A DNA stretch of 64,000 nucleotides from contig CAJQUW010003626.1 of the NCBI GenBank assembly GCA_907163375.1, positions 1 through 64,000 on the forward strand, given 5' to 3'. Shown here in pieces: positions 1 through 10,530 of the stretch. Numbering within the stretch: position 1 is the first letter of the stretch; each line of letters starts with the position of its first letter. This DNA comes from Prostheceraeus crozeri (Eukaryota > Platyhelminthes > Polycladida > Euryleptidae). The translations under genes were made by a program, and so were the position numbers. A model generated the notes under the pieces. It was not told the origin of the DNA, searched no databases, and saw only the letters and a list, made by a program, of their open reading frames with translations.

Positions 1-1
1 T

Positions 2-462
2 TGTAGTGATCATGTGTATCAACATTGTAACTGTGTAAACGTATTTTTGATGTCGTTAAATTCACTCTCCTTTCAAGTTTCTGTAGTGATGATTATCTCA
101 TTTTCTCTGGTTTTGGTGACTCATAAATCACTGGTAAAAGATGTACATTTTAGAGAGACATCGCTCTCGCGTCGCAATGTATTTCCTTCTCGCCAAAACA
201 TTTCTTTGTGGCGAGCGGCCTATGATATTGAATCTTGTTTGCTTCCAAAGGCTTGTGCACGTTCGCGCGCGCGATTATAAAAAAGTAATCCGCGAGCAAA
301 AGACACACACCACGCGCTCGCATCCGATCTTAGATATTATACGGCTGATTACAATTTGGCTGATTTTCAGTACTTTAGATTGGGTGCTAAGATATTACGA
401 ACGAAGTAACGAACCGTGCAAAGATAGACGATAACTCTATAAAGATAAGACAGAACATTACA
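2..462 (+). repeat. 5' LTR of the Gypsy element
   Basis: This 461-bp direct repeat begins TGTAGTGATC and ends ACATTACA, so it has the usual TG...CA ends. It matches 6290-6750 over its full length. A TATA-like TATAAAAAAG lies near 276 and is a plausible core promoter for the element. Confidence 0.95.
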
Positions 463-463
463 T

Positions 464-480
464 TGGTGAGCCCGACTCCG
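464..480 (+). other. Primer-binding site of the Gypsy element
   Basis: Two bases after the 5' LTR the sequence reads TGGTGAGCCCGACTCCG. Its first three bases complement the CCA end of a tRNA and the rest is GC-rich like an acceptor and T stem. The tRNA species was not identified. Confidence 0.6.
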
Positions 481-485
481 AACAT

Positions 486-1160
486 ATGGATCCTGCTACC
501 GCCGGGGCAACCACTAACGCAGTCAGAGTTAAAGCTCCGATCTTCCTACCTTCAAATCCATCGGCATGGTTCGTTATCCTTGAGGCTCTGTTCGCCTTAG
601 CCAACATAACTGTGTCTTCCACGAAGTTTTTCCATGCATTGAGCGCCCTGCCAGTCGAAGTTGTCGGTCAATGCTCGTCCTGTGACATTTCTTCGAAAGA
701 CTATGACACACTTAAAGCCACAATCTTGGCCTTACACGAAGCTTCGAAACCTGAAATTTTCGACAAATTCCTACGTGAGAAACCGTTGACCGGCAAGCCT
801 TCCCACTACCTATCGGAAATGCAAGTACTCGCATCCAAAGCCGGCGTCGCAGACGACCTACTCCGCCACAAGTTCCAGCAAGCCCTTCCACCCAACATCG
901 CTCCAATTATTGCAACTCAGAAGTCAACACCACTGGCAGATTTGGGTAAGTTGGCTGACGAATTGTGTAGCTTTAGTATGAACAGCAATACGGCCATTGT
1001 TAACCGGGTTCATAGCCAGAGGGAATTTCATACCTCCTCTCAGGTCGGCAAAGACCTCCTCCCTTTTTCTAAGGATCAGCGCCCTAAAGTCTGCCGAGCT
1101 CACATATTTTTTGCTGATAAAGCCCGCACTTGTCGTAGTTGGTGCAGATGGCCCAACTAA
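486..1160 (+). CDS. Gag region of the Gypsy element (fossil)
   Basis: A 224-residue frame starts 23 bases after the LTR. Its N-terminal part resembles the Gag of Ty3/Gypsy elements seen in many invertebrates: a Pro-rich opening, an aromatic WF..LE..F segment around residues 28-38, then helices typical of the capsid fold. It lies directly before the protease/RT region, as expected. It belongs to a fossil element and is not a host gene. Confidence 0.8.
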   Translation: MDPATAGATTNAVRVKAPIFLPSNPSAWFVILEALFALANITVSSTKFFHALSALPVEVVGQCSSCDISSKDYDTLKATILALHEASKPEIFDKFLREKPLTGKPSHYLSEMQVLASKAGVADDLLRHKFQQALPPNIAPIIATQKSTPLADLGKLADELCSFSMNSNTAIVNRVHSQREFHTSSQVGKDLLPFSKDQRPKVCRAHIFFADKARTCRSWCRWPN

Positions 1161-1339
1161 TCTAACTGTAACGTTACCCGTTCTGCTAGAAATACTCCTA
1201 GATCCTCTCCTCGTTCTTCGAGAGATAGTTCTCCCGCCCAGTCAAACTAGATAGGGCGGCTGTCTGTGCGGCAAACAGCCCAGCCCCTACTAAGTGTTTT
1301 TCCGCCGCTTTCATTATCGGTAGTAGAACTATAAATTTT

Positions 1340-2845
1340 TTGATAGACAGTGAAGCTGCCGTGTCCGTTTTACCTGTTTCACATGTGCGACTTTTTAACC
1401 TTACGGTTCACCCGTCTCATTTGTCCCTCAACTCGGTTGACGGCACTCCATTACAGGTGCACGGCGAGTGCTTTATTAACATTCAGTCCAAGAAGCTTAG
1501 ACGTTCCTTCCATTGGATTTTTATAATCGCTAACGTTCGTGAACCCCTTTTAGGCGCGGATTTTTTATATCATTTTTCATTGTTAGTTGATTGCCGTAAT
1601 ACGCGTCTCATTGACAGTACAACTAACTTATTTTCTGTCTGTTCGATTTCTAACGAGAATAGTCCTTCCCTGTCACTAGTATCGCCTATAGTAAATGCAC
1701 CCCGTATTTCACATTTACTAAAACAGTTTTCCTCCTTATATGACAACTCAACCCGTACTGATTTACAACCCGTTATTAAGACTCAGCATGTCATAGAAAC
1801 TACTACTGACCTACCTGTCTTCGCGAAAGCTAGACCGCTAAACGGCGAAAAGTTCGCCGCCGCTAAGTCTGAATTCGACTGCCTTTTGCAGCAGGGAATT
1901 ATTCGCCCCTCCAAAAGCCCGTGGGCATCACCGCTACATCTTGTAGCCAAAGCCGACGGCTCTTGGAGACCGTGTGGCGATTTCCGCCGTCTGAATTCCA
2001 TAACTAGACCAGACAGATATCCGATTCCCCATATAAACTCGTTGAAGGCTAAACTATTCGGTAGTTCTGTTTTCTCAAAACTAGACCTAGTTAGGGCCTA
2101 TCACCAAATTCCGATGTCATCCAAAGACATTGAAAAGACAGCCATTATAACCCCTTTTGGGTTATACGAGTATTTGTATATGCCATTTGGTCTGCGTAAC
2201 GCAGCGCAAACGTTTCAACGAATGATTGATTCTACTTTCCGTGAAATGCCTTTCGTATTTGCCTATCTTGACGATATACTTGTATTTTCTCGTACTGAAG
2301 ATGAACACATTGCCCATCTCTCTCAGGTCTTCCAGAAACTCGGTGAATCAGGTCTAAAAATTTCTGCAAATATATGCGAATTCATGACCAACGAAATCGA
2401 ATTCCTTGGCCACCGCATTAGCAAAGATGGTACCCAACCTAAACCACAAAAAGTGCAGGCTATCCTGGACTTTACCAAGCCCGTCGATTATGCTTCTCTC
2501 CGCAGATTTATGGGCATGATCGGTTATTACCGATATTTTATTCCCTATTTCTCAGCTATTTGTCATCCACTTTATACCTTGCTTGGTTCAACTAACCAAC
2601 GTAACCACAAACTTAATTGGAACCCGAAAGCAGAAGATGCTTTTCGTAAAATAAAAGAAGCCTTATCTGAAAGCGAAACATTATATCACCCTGACCCTGA
2701 TACTACTGATTTCACATTAGTCACAGATGCTTCGAGTACCGCTGTTGGTGGCGCACTCCATCAAACTGTGAATAATGAAACGAGGCCTATCTCATTTTAT
2801 TCTAAAAAACTCACAAAACCTCAGACATCCTATTCCGCTTTTGAC
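1340..2845 (+). CDS. Protease-RT part of Gypsy Pol (fossil)
   Basis: The frame opens with a retropepsin-like stretch and a Gly-Ala-Asp-Phe turn (residues ~75-78). A full Gypsy reverse transcriptase follows, with the PWASPLHLV and FSKLDLVRAYHQ motifs, the LPFGL-type motif as MPFGLRNA, and the catalytic YLDD in FAYLDDILVF. The start of the RNase H domain follows (FTLVTDASS). The region is cut by the LINE at 2846. The remaining Pol domains resume after the LINE. Confidence 0.9.
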
Positions 2846-4443
2846 AATGTTTTTTCAATGTCTTTTTTTCAATGTTTGCATTTCTTCAGGACAATTTCCA
2901 TCGACTATGAAACGGGGTCTTTGGTCGCCTGTTTGTAAAGGTGGCAATCGATGTGATGTTAATCGATATCGACCCGTGACCGTTCTGAATCAGTTTTCAA
3001 AAGTATTTGAATCTATTTTGACATTGCAACTGTCTCGCTTCATTATTCCAAAATTATCACCATACCAATTTGCCTACAAACGTAATCACAGTACTGAGAG
3101 TGCCCTTGTGTTTATGACTGAGTCGTGGAAGCTTAGCATCGACAAAAAGAAAACAGTTGCTGTTATTGCGCTAGATCTGAGTGCAGCTTTTGACAGTATA
3201 TCTCACGAATTGCTTCTACAAAAGCTTAAAGCCTATGGATTACAAAGCACTGCATTAAGTATCATGAGATCATATCTGAGTGGCAGAGAGAACTATGTGA
3301 GAATGAATGGACAAAAGTTTGACAAATGTTACAGCATGACAAAAGGAATTCCCCAGGGTTCTCAGCTAGGACCGTTATTATGGAACATTTATCTAAATGA
3401 TCTCATCATTTTGATTCAATCATTGGGTGTAAATATCTCTATATATGCAGATGACATCACGATGTGGATAGCAGATGATAGTCTTTCTCGTGTTCAGAAA
3501 CTAGCAACTCAGACATTAGATGTAACTTGGCGATGGCTAGACAAAAACTGCATGAAAATGAACAACGAGAAATGTCAATGTGTCGCATGGGGTGATCACT
3601 CGGAAGATCTACGTTTCAAAGTTAAGGGCGAGACTCTTGAACAGTCGAGTGAGCTCCGATTGCTTGGTGTCACGATCGACAAGTCCTTTACTTTTGAGGA
3701 TCATGTCAAAACTATTACTCGCAAAGTTGCATGGAAGCTAAACGGCATAAATCGTGTAAAGAAATTTATTAACAAGAAAGTTAGGTGGCGTTTAATTCAA
3801 ACTTTCGTAAAGCCTCATTTCGACTATGTTTCACCGCTTCTGTTATTTGCATCACCATCTGCACAGCGTAAGCTTGACATGATGTATGCGAGGTGCCTTC
3901 GACACAGCATGATGGATTACACATCTCCTATAGAGTCATTGCAAGTATCCTTGAATGCATGCAGTCTGCTTGAGTGCTGGTATTTGACTCTACACCGACT
4001 CATGAAATCAATTCAAAACTCCTGGACTGTTTATAAGAATGAGGAACATAAGGAACATAAGCTAATTACCACTAGTATGGAAGAGCCAGGTATTGCTCCT
4101 ATTCCTCTCATGCACATTTTCTGTCCTGCTCCAGATAAGTCTCACAGAAGCGTCTTCGAACAGCCCAAATATAGAACTGTCAAGTATGGGAAAAATTCTA
4201 TCCGCTATTTTGGTGCCAGCTTCTGGAACAGAATTCCATCGGATGCTAGAGTTCGTCATCACAAATCGGCAAGTGCTTTGGAAGCCATTCGAAAGTACAT
4301 AAGGCAGACAAGTGGAGTGGCACAGTGAAGGACTACGAACTCGTTCATTTTGTTTTATTTTCCTTTAATTTTCTATGTTATTTATGAATGATGTTATGAT
4401 GTTAATGTATTTAGTCACATGCATGAATTTGCCGTGAATATAG

Positions 4444-4528
<85 letters not shown>
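2846..4528 (+). mobile_element. 5'-truncated CR1/L2/Jockey-type LINE nested in the Gypsy element
   Basis: The insert is bounded by the direct repeat TTTGAC (2840-2845 and 4529-4534), a likely target-site duplication. It starts inside the reverse transcriptase region (5' truncation) and ends with a long (TC)n tract, the microsatellite type of tail used by CR1/L2-like LINEs. Gypsy coding sequence continues on both sides, so the LINE arrived after the Gypsy element. Confidence 0.93.
2847..4328 (+). CDS. LINE reverse transcriptase (5'-truncated ORF2)
   Basis: About 490 residues of non-LTR reverse transcriptase stay open to a stop at 4326-4328. Visible motifs run in order: NRYRPVTVL and FSKVFE, the DLSAAFDSISH catalytic motif, GIPQGSQLGPLLW, YADDITMW with the second catalytic Asp pair, LRLLGVTID and the C-terminal domain. 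The endonuclease and first RT segment are missing because of truncation. The frame has no internal stop in the LINE part, so this copy is young. It encodes the RNA-dependent DNA polymerase for target-primed reverse transcription but cannot be autonomous. Confidence 0.9.
   Translation: MFFQCLFFNVCISSGQFPSTMKRGLWSPVCKGGNRCDVNRYRPVTVLNQFSKVFESILTLQLSRFIIPKLSPYQFAYKRNHSTESALVFMTESWKLSIDKKKTVAVIALDLSAAFDSISHELLLQKLKAYGLQSTALSIMRSYLSGRENYVRMNGQKFDKCYSMTKGIPQGSQLGPLLWNIYLNDLIILIQSLGVNISIYADDITMWIADDSLSRVQKLATQTLDVTWRWLDKNCMKMNNEKCQCVAWGDHSEDLRFKVKGETLEQSSELRLLGVTIDKSFTFEDHVKTITRKVAWKLNGINRVKKFINKKVRWRLIQTFVKPHFDYVSPLLLFASPSAQRKLDMMYARCLRHSMMDYTSPIESLQVSLNACSLLECWYLTLHRLMKSIQNSWTVYKNEEHKEHKLITTSMEEPGIAPIPLMHIFCPAPDKSHRSVFEQPKYRTVKYGKNSIRYFGASFWNRIPSDARVRHHKSASALEAIRKYIRQTSGVAQ

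Positions 4529-4529
<1 letters not shown>
4446..4529 (+). repeat. (TC)n microsatellite tail of the LINE
   Basis: An uninterrupted CT/TC dinucleotide tract of about 40 units lies at the 3' end of the nested LINE, just before the duplicated target TTTGAC. It follows a ~120-base AT-rich 3' UTR. Confidence 0.97.
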
Positions 4530-4532
<3 letters not shown>

Positions 4533-4534
4533 AC

Positions 4535-6253
4535 CGTGAGTTACTTGCCGCTTATCAATCTGTTTTACATTTTAGACATTTGATAGAAGGTAAACAAGTG
4601 CACTTACTAGTTGACCACAAACCGCTTGTGTCAGCATTTTATTCTCCTAATGAAGCAAAGTCTGATAGACAGAGACGACAGCTGCTTCTTATTTCAGAAT
4701 TTGTCTCCTCCATGACACATATTCGAGGAAAAGACAATATAGTAGCTGACGCTTTGTCTAGAAGCTTAAACTCTGTTTCAATTGACCATCCCGTTCTAAA
4801 CGAAATAGCCAACGCCCAAAATAACTGTGATGATGTTCAAAAATTCAAGGACAAACTTCATGTTTTTCGCCTATTTGACAACACTCCTATTTTCTGTAAT
4901 ACTGATTTATCGACACCTCGTCCATTCGTTCCTCCCACTTATCGCTCAGCAGTATTCAATGCGTTGCATAATTTGTCTCATCCAGGAGTTAAGTCTTCAA
5001 TTTCCCTTATCTCATCTCGTTATTTCTGGCCCGATATGCGCCGCGACATTAAATCATTGGTCAAGCATTGTAGTAATTGTCAAGCGGCGAAAGTAACTCG
5101 ACACCATCGGCCAATCTATCAGCAGTCTAATTATCCGAATGTCGATAGATTTCAAACCGTCCACGTCGACATTGTCGGTCCCTTACCCCCATCACATACT
5201 ATAGATTCGCCCTTTACGTCTCCTGCCCGTTATCTCGTAACATTCATTGACCGTGCCACCCGTTGGTTCGAATGCTGTCCCGTAGCTGACATAACTGCAG
5301 AAACAGTGGCACGTGCATTCCTGGCATCGTGGGTCAGTAGATTTGGCGTCCCATTGTTCTTAGTTACGGACCAAGGCCGCCAATTCGAAAGTACACTTTT
5401 TGCCGAACTATCGAAGGTTATCGGTTTTCACCGCCTCTGTACATCACCCTACCATCCCCAAAGCAACGGAATGCTGGAACGGTTCCACCGTACCCTTAAA
5501 AGCGCCCTAATCGCCAGGAAGCAGGAATGGTTAATATGCTTACCTGTAGTCGAATTATCCCTGCGTTCTATTCCTAACGACAGTGGTTTCTCGCTTTTCA
5601 CCGTGGTCACCGGTTCTCCCATTCTCGCTCCCCACATGTGCTTTAACAACGTAAGACAGGACACGGACGCTCATTCTGACTTCATTAAAAAATTCGCAAC
5701 TTGTGTAGAATCTACTGATTTTTCCTCCCTCGCTCTCGGTAGACATCATGCTCATAACAAAAACCCCACCGAGTTCAACATAAAAGTAGACGATTTTGTT
5801 TGGGTGCGAGTCGATAGGGTTAGGCGTCCACTTGAAGCTCCTTATGAAGGACCTTTCCCAGTGTTAGACGTAGGCCCTAGTACGGTCAAGGTGAAGTATC
5901 CGTCTGGCAGAACCTCAGTTATTTCGAAAGAAAGGTTAAAACCGGCTAACATTGTTGTTCCTACTAAATCTAATTTTCACAGGCCAACTCATTCCAGAAA
6001 CACGCCTACTGGTGCGACCTCTGCTACAGATGAATCACCTCCTGATCCAGATCAACCTAGTCCTACGAAATGCAGTTCAAAGTATGCGAAGCAAAGCCCG
6101 AATCCGCAAAATACCAGCAGCCCGGAGCCTCCCACTGTGGACAAGTCAACTCTCAAGCGATCTACAAACTGTCCTCGTAACAAGAAGAAAGTGACATTCC
6201 ACATCCCACCTTATTCACTCCGATCGCAGACAAGCAGAATACTTGACAGCTAA
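4535..6253 (+). CDS. RNase H-integrase part of Gypsy Pol (fossil)
   Basis: This stretch continues Pol after the LINE. It shows the end of RNase H (LLVDHKPL and ADALSR), the integrase zinc finger (H..H..C..C around HNLSHPG to HCSNCQ), and the integrase core with the first Asp in VHVDIVGPL, the second in VTDQGRQFES and the Glu in ERFHRTLK. A GPY/F-like module (PYEGPFPVL) and a basic, Pro/Ser-rich tail follow. Stop at 6251-6253, just before the 3' LTR. Confidence 0.93.
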   Translation, partial: RELLAAYQSVLHFRHLIEGKQVHLLVDHKPLVSAFYSPNEAKSDRQRRQLLLISEFVSSMTHIRGKDNIVADALSRSLNSVSIDHPVLNEIANAQNNCDDVQKFKDKLHVFRLFDNTPIFCNTDLSTPRPFVPPTYRSAVFNALHNLSHPGVKSSISLISSRYFWPDMRRDIKSLVKHCSNCQAAKVTRHHRPIYQQSNYPNVDRFQTVHVDIVGPLPPSHTIDSPFTSPARYLVTFIDRATRWFECCPVADITAETVARAFLASWVSRFGVPLFLVTDQGRQFESTLFAELSKVIGFHRLCTSPYHPQSNGMLERFHRTLKSALIARKQEWLICLPVVELSLRSIPNDSGFSLFTVVTGSPILAPHMCFNNVRQDTDAHSDFIKKFATCVESTDFSSLALGRHHAHNKNPTEFNIKVDDFVWVRVDRVRRPLEAPYEGPFPVLDVGPSTVKVKYPSGRTSVISKERLKPANIVVPTKSNFHRPTHSRNTPTGATSATDESPPDPDQPSPTKCSSKYAKQSPNPQNTSSPEPPTVDKSTLKRSTNCPRNKKKVTFHIPPYSLRSQTSRILDS

Positions 6254-6289
6254 AACTTTCCGCTGACTCCATCACTTGCATGGGGCTAC

Positions 6290-6750
6290 TGTAGTGATCA
6301 TGTGTATCAACATTGTAACTGTGTAAACGTATTTTTGATGTCGTTAAATTCACTCTCCTTTCAAGTTTCTGTAGTGATGATTATCTCATTTTCTCTGGTT
6401 TTGGTGACTCATAAATCACTGGTAAAAGATGTACATTTTAGAGAGACATCGCTCTCGCGTCGCAATGTATTTCCTTCTCGCCAAAACATTTCTTTGTGGC
6501 GAGCGGCCTATGATATTGAATCTTGTTTGCTTCCAAAGGCTTGTGCACGTTCGCGCGCGCGATTATAAAAAAGTAATCCGCGAGCAAAAGACACACACCA
6601 CGCGCTCGCATCCGATCTTAGATATTATACGGCTGATTACAATTTGGCTGATTTTCAGTACTTTAGATTGGGTGCTAAGATATTACGAACGAAGTAACGA
6701 ACCGTGCAAAGATAGACGATAACTCTATAAAGATAAGACAGAACATTACA
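6290..6750 (+). repeat. 3' LTR of the Gypsy element
   Basis: This is the second copy of the 461-bp repeat with the same TG...CA ends. A short purine-containing stretch lies just before it, where a polypurine tract is expected. It is followed at once by a minus-strand LINE fragment. Confidence 0.95.
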
Positions 6751-7197
6751 ATGTAATAAGCTCATTTTTTGAAACAAATACTTTGAGCTTCCTTAAAACA
6801 TACAATATTTGATAAGCTCTTTTACAAAGTTCATCGACATGAATGCTCCATGCTAAGTTAGGAGTGTACACAATACCCAATATTTTCAACTTTGGAACCA
6901 TAGAGGTCGAAAATTGAGACTGATTTTGTTTCTTTTTGTTGAACACCATGCACTTAGTCTTCGAAGTATTAAGTGTCAAACCATTCGAAGAACAGCAAGA
7001 GTAAATAATGCTTATTTCTGACTCGATAACTTCGTCTATATTTGATGTTTTCGTAACGGGAGCCAGGCACATGATATCGTCACCAAACTTTACTAGTAAA
7101 TCTTCACGATAGTGACTCTTCAAAGTAAGCATGCGGGATGCAAAGAGGAAGGGCCCTATGACTGACCCTTGCGGCACCCCTGATACAGCATATTGAG
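6751..7197 (-). pseudogene. LINE reverse transcriptase fragment
   Basis: The minus-strand translation gives GVPQGSVIGPFLF, then a degenerate FGDDI in place of F/YADD, then the conserved NGLTLNTSKTK and LKILGI motifs of a Jockey/CR1-type RT. Translation stops making sense at the Gypsy LTR on one side and at a foreign LINE tail near 7198 on the other. It is an internal piece of an older LINE, cut by two later insertions. It is closest in motif spelling to the LINE at 19045-22229. Confidence 0.85.
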
Positions 7198-8118
7198 GTT
7201 TAAGTAAGTAAGCAAGCGTTTATTCAAATATTGAAAATCGTAAAATTACAGAAAGAGACACAGAAAATAATAGCAAAAATACTGTCATTGAATCAATAAC
7301 ACATCTTGGAAGATACATGCATGTATGAATTGACTACACAAACTAGGAATTTACGTAATAATTCAGCTGGAATATTCATTTAAAAGGACACACATCCAAG
7401 AAATGAATGAGTGGAGTCTACGTGATGTCTTCACACTAGGGATGCATAAATGATCAGTACAGGGCAAACGAAGAGGAATCAACGGATGCAGTGGATGTTC
7501 GTCATGAAATTCACAAATGTTAAAAAAGTTGGTAGCACGTGTTCTTATAACATTGGCAAGAAGAGGTAAATTACCACAATCACATGATTTGCCACAAATA
7601 GTTCTGTGGGTACGATTTTGAAATCGTTGAAGTTTGGCTTCATTACAACTTGGTACAAAAATAAATTAAGGGGTACAGTAAAGTAGTAGACTAGTAATTA
7701 AGGAATGATGCACAGTGATAAGTTGTTTCACGGGAATAACAGGTTTTAGCATTCTTACAACATACATGCGTTGAGCGGCAACTTTCAAAATCTTATTGAA
7801 ATGCGCATTCCAGGTTAAATTACAAGTCCAGTGAACACCTACGATCTTAACAGCATCGACAGACTATATGCAATCATACGCAGCGGGAAAAGGCTCGCCA
7901 CGATGAAAAATCATCTGCACAGATTTATCCAAATTTAAAGACATTTCATGTTCCAAAATTCAATTATAGATAATTATGAGACAAATTATTATGATCATTT
8001 TCAGTAGACAGGCACTCTACAAGGGTTATATCGTCAGCATAGACAATTAAGGATTCATCGGACGAAACACTGAGTGACTCCATAAAGGCCGCGAACAACG
8101 AAGGCCCAAGCATATAGT
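7198..8118 (-). pseudogene. LINE 3' part (RT end and tail), decayed
   Basis: Read on the minus strand, RT begins right after the fold-back at 8119-8840 with LGPSLFAAF and continues to IVYADDITLVE. After that the frame is full of stops. The 3' end has AATAAA and a short (CTTA)n tail around 7198-7225, which marks the LINE terminus and its insertion into the fragment at 6751-7197. The 5' continuation is at 8841-9451. Confidence 0.75.
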
Positions 8119-8840
8119 CCGGCAGCCAGAACTAGTTTCTGCAGGGAACGCAGCCGAAAGTGAGACTTTCACAGAATGATATGCACCCTATGCCTACTAC
8201 GAATCGGCACGCCTGCCGAGTTCTAGTGAGTTCCTCTTCTTGTCAGACAGGATCAAAGAAAAACTCATGTAAATCCAATGGGACGCAGATTGCAGTTTTT
8301 GGCTAAAATGAAAGTTTGTATGTTTTCTCTGATTAAACGAAAAGTACTACTAAGCCCAGAGTCATAATTTTTGGCATGGAATGTCTTCAGGTCATTTCCT
8401 ATGATGTGAATGTGCTTTTATCATGCATCTGATCGGCGATGTATGTGAGAATGTGGTTGAATGTGAATAAATTTGCTAAAAATGTTTGTATTTGCCGACA
8501 TTAAGAGGCTCGCCAAATCTAAATGTGTTTAGCTTTATAGACAAGTGTGCATGAACATGAAAGGAAATGACCTGAAGACATTCCATGCCAAAAATTATGA
8601 CTCTAGTATTAGTAATTTTTGTTAAATCAGAGAAAACATACAAACTTTCATTTTAGCCAAAAACGACAATCTGCGTCCTATTGGATTTACATGTGTTTTT
8701 CTTTCATCCTGTCTGACAGAAAGAAGAACTCACTAGAACTCGGCAGACGTACAGATTCGTAGTAGACATAGGATGTACATAATTCTGTGAAAGTCTCACT
8801 TTCGGCCTCGTTCCCTGCAGAAACTCGTTCTGGCTGCCGG
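8119..8840. repeat. Fold-back element with ~290-bp inverted arms
   Basis: The left arm from 8119 and the reverse complement of the right arm ending at 8840 align over nearly 290 bases, starting CCGGCAGCCAGAAC. The loop is about 150 bases. The flanks read GCATATAG on the left and GCTAATAG on the right, which could be an imperfect 8-bp target duplication. The element splits the LINE RT motif GIPKGSI from LGPSLF. No coding capacity is seen, so it is a non-autonomous DNA element. Confidence 0.85.
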
Positions 8841-9451
8841 GCTAATAGAACCCTTGGGTATGCCAGAAGGTACAAATAAACTTGGTCCATTGGAACCATT
8901 TAACTTTAGCCTCTGGGATCTGTCACACAAATAGCTTTTTAACCACAAAAGGAAACCGCGATTAATATGATTGTCCAGAAGGTGATTTAATAGACAATTG
9001 TGAACCAATTTGTCAAACGCTTTCGTGAAATCAAGGCAAGTCGACCTCACAGCTCTGGTATCGTTCATGTCAAGATATGAAGTGACAGCATCGTGAATGT
9101 TTATCAAAACACTGGTTGTTGAACCAAATTTACGAAATGCGTGCTGTGCTACGTATCACTGTCAGACAGTGTAACGTAGATGGACGGAATAAAAGTCATG
9201 GCGGTGTGCAAAATATGGTAGAACATATCACACATATCATCTACCGAGACATTATCTGTAACACATGAAAAATCCGTAATCGAAAGAAGGAAAAGAAAAT
9301 CCTCAATATTTGATTTCCTGAAGTCCCACACTTTGACAATACGCTTCGTGTTAATAGCAGTTGATTCACCAAATAAAACGATAGTGTTGTGATCTGAAGA
9401 ACCCAATGGAGGACCGATAGACGCATCACCATAAAAACGCTCTCTCAACAA
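8841..9451 (-). pseudogene. LINE fragment: endonuclease end plus RT start
   Basis: On the minus strand 9451-9149 reads the end of an APE endonuclease (SSDHNTIVL) and the linker KVWDFRKSN. After an internal deletion near 9107-9149 the RT begins (QHAFRKFGSTTS, LDFTKAFDKL, SGIPKGSI). It runs straight into the fold-back at 8840 and is resumed at 8118. It is a Jockey/CR1-like LINE, inactive because of the deletion and stops. Confidence 0.8.
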
Positions 9452-9892
9452 CTAATATATATTGTTCGCTTGAACGGTAGCAGAATCAGATCTGTATTTT
9501 ATCAACGTCACTGATCTCCTAATCGATGAAAATCTAATTCTAAGTAGTACTGCACATATTTTCCCCACGAGATGTTTGACTGCAGATTATACGACGACTT
9601 TAAAGCACACAACGGGTGCCTTTTGTTGTGTCAAGCACTCCTGTTGAAGTGCAGCTCATCTCTTGATATTTCACTATATGCTTCGAATGTCTGAAAACAT
9701 CCGAAGCTGAGGTCTGTTTGCTTCCACTTTCCATATGTAAAGAAGCCATGACCCAAACGCTTGGTTCATAATTGCATTGGTTCATAGCAGTCATAATTGG
9801 CGTAGGTTACGCTCCTTCGCGTGCATTGGATAAATATTATTCCCGCTCGGGCAATTATTCCAGGAGCTACTGACACTCTCTTCTTCGCTGTA
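9452..9892. other. No gene seen
   Basis: AT-rich sequence with only short chance reading frames. No repeat partner was recognised in the window. Confidence 0.6.
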
Positions 9893-10042
9893 AGTTGAAG
9901 TGAGTCACATGATTCAGTATTTGATGTCTGAGGGACTCTACAAAATGAGTAAATTCATGTTTTGACTTTAATTTGGCGATTTTACTCATTTTGTAGAGAC
10001 TCTCAGATATCAAATACTGAATCATGTGACTCACTTCAACTT
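9893..10042. repeat. Near-perfect hairpin (about 62-bp arms)
   Basis: The left arm starts AAGTTGAAGTGAGTCACATG and its reverse complement ends at 10042 with few mismatches. The loop is about 25 bases. It looks like a small fold-back or MITE. Confidence 0.88.
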
Positions 10043-10530
10043 TTATATCGAAGTTGGTGCTCTGAACATGCTTCAAATTTCATGGCATTCTGATAAATAG
10101 TTTCTTTTCTGCAAAAGAAAGTGTTCGAATATTGCCAAGTGTTTCACAATCCATAGATATTTCTTAAATTTTTACCACTGAATTCCAATGGTAATCCTCC
10201 AACCTTACCTATAACCGAAAGTAACTGGCTGTGACACTCATTAATTTGACTTTTGTATTCAGCGTCCCACGATCTACAAATCCATGCGAATAAGCCCTTT
10301 ATGCGCGAATAACTGTTTAAAAAGGCAGCCCAAAGTTGTTACATTTTCTTATAAAGAATCTCGGCAATTAGTCGGCTATTTAAGTTCTAGTGCCACTGTG
10401 AAAAGGGTGGAATTTCGTAAAAAAAAATATTTGTATAGTTGACTTTAAATGCAGAATTGTTAATAGGTTCATTTTCGAAAATGATCGTGTAGTCAAAACT
10501 CCGTCATTTCTCCGTTTACAGGCAAAATGC
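10043..10530. other. No gene seen
   Basis: Non-coding AT-rich sequence. Nothing recognised. Confidence 0.6.

Larger units (their letters stand above)
2..6750 (+). mobile_element. Ty3/Gypsy LTR retrotransposon, fossil, with nested LINE
   Basis: Two 461-bp direct repeats (2-462 and 6290-6750) flank a primer-binding site, a Gag region and a Pol region in the order protease, reverse transcriptase, RNase H, integrase, which is the Ty3/Gypsy order. No envelope gene is seen. The LTRs look identical by eye and their translations are the same, so the insertion is young. The element is broken: a 1.7-kb LINE sits inside Pol and there may be one or two other coding breaks. The left flank is outside the window, so a target-site duplication cannot be tested. 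The right end abuts a minus-strand LINE fragment, which suggests insertion into an older LINE. Confidence 0.95.

Noticed and set aside
14-434. Frames of 88 and 97 residues in the first 430 bases, and the same pair near 6302-6722
   Set aside because: They lie wholly inside the two LTRs and are duplicated only because the LTRs are.
3580-4262. Antisense and alternate frames over the nested LINE
   Set aside because: Shadows of the RT frame with no independent motif.
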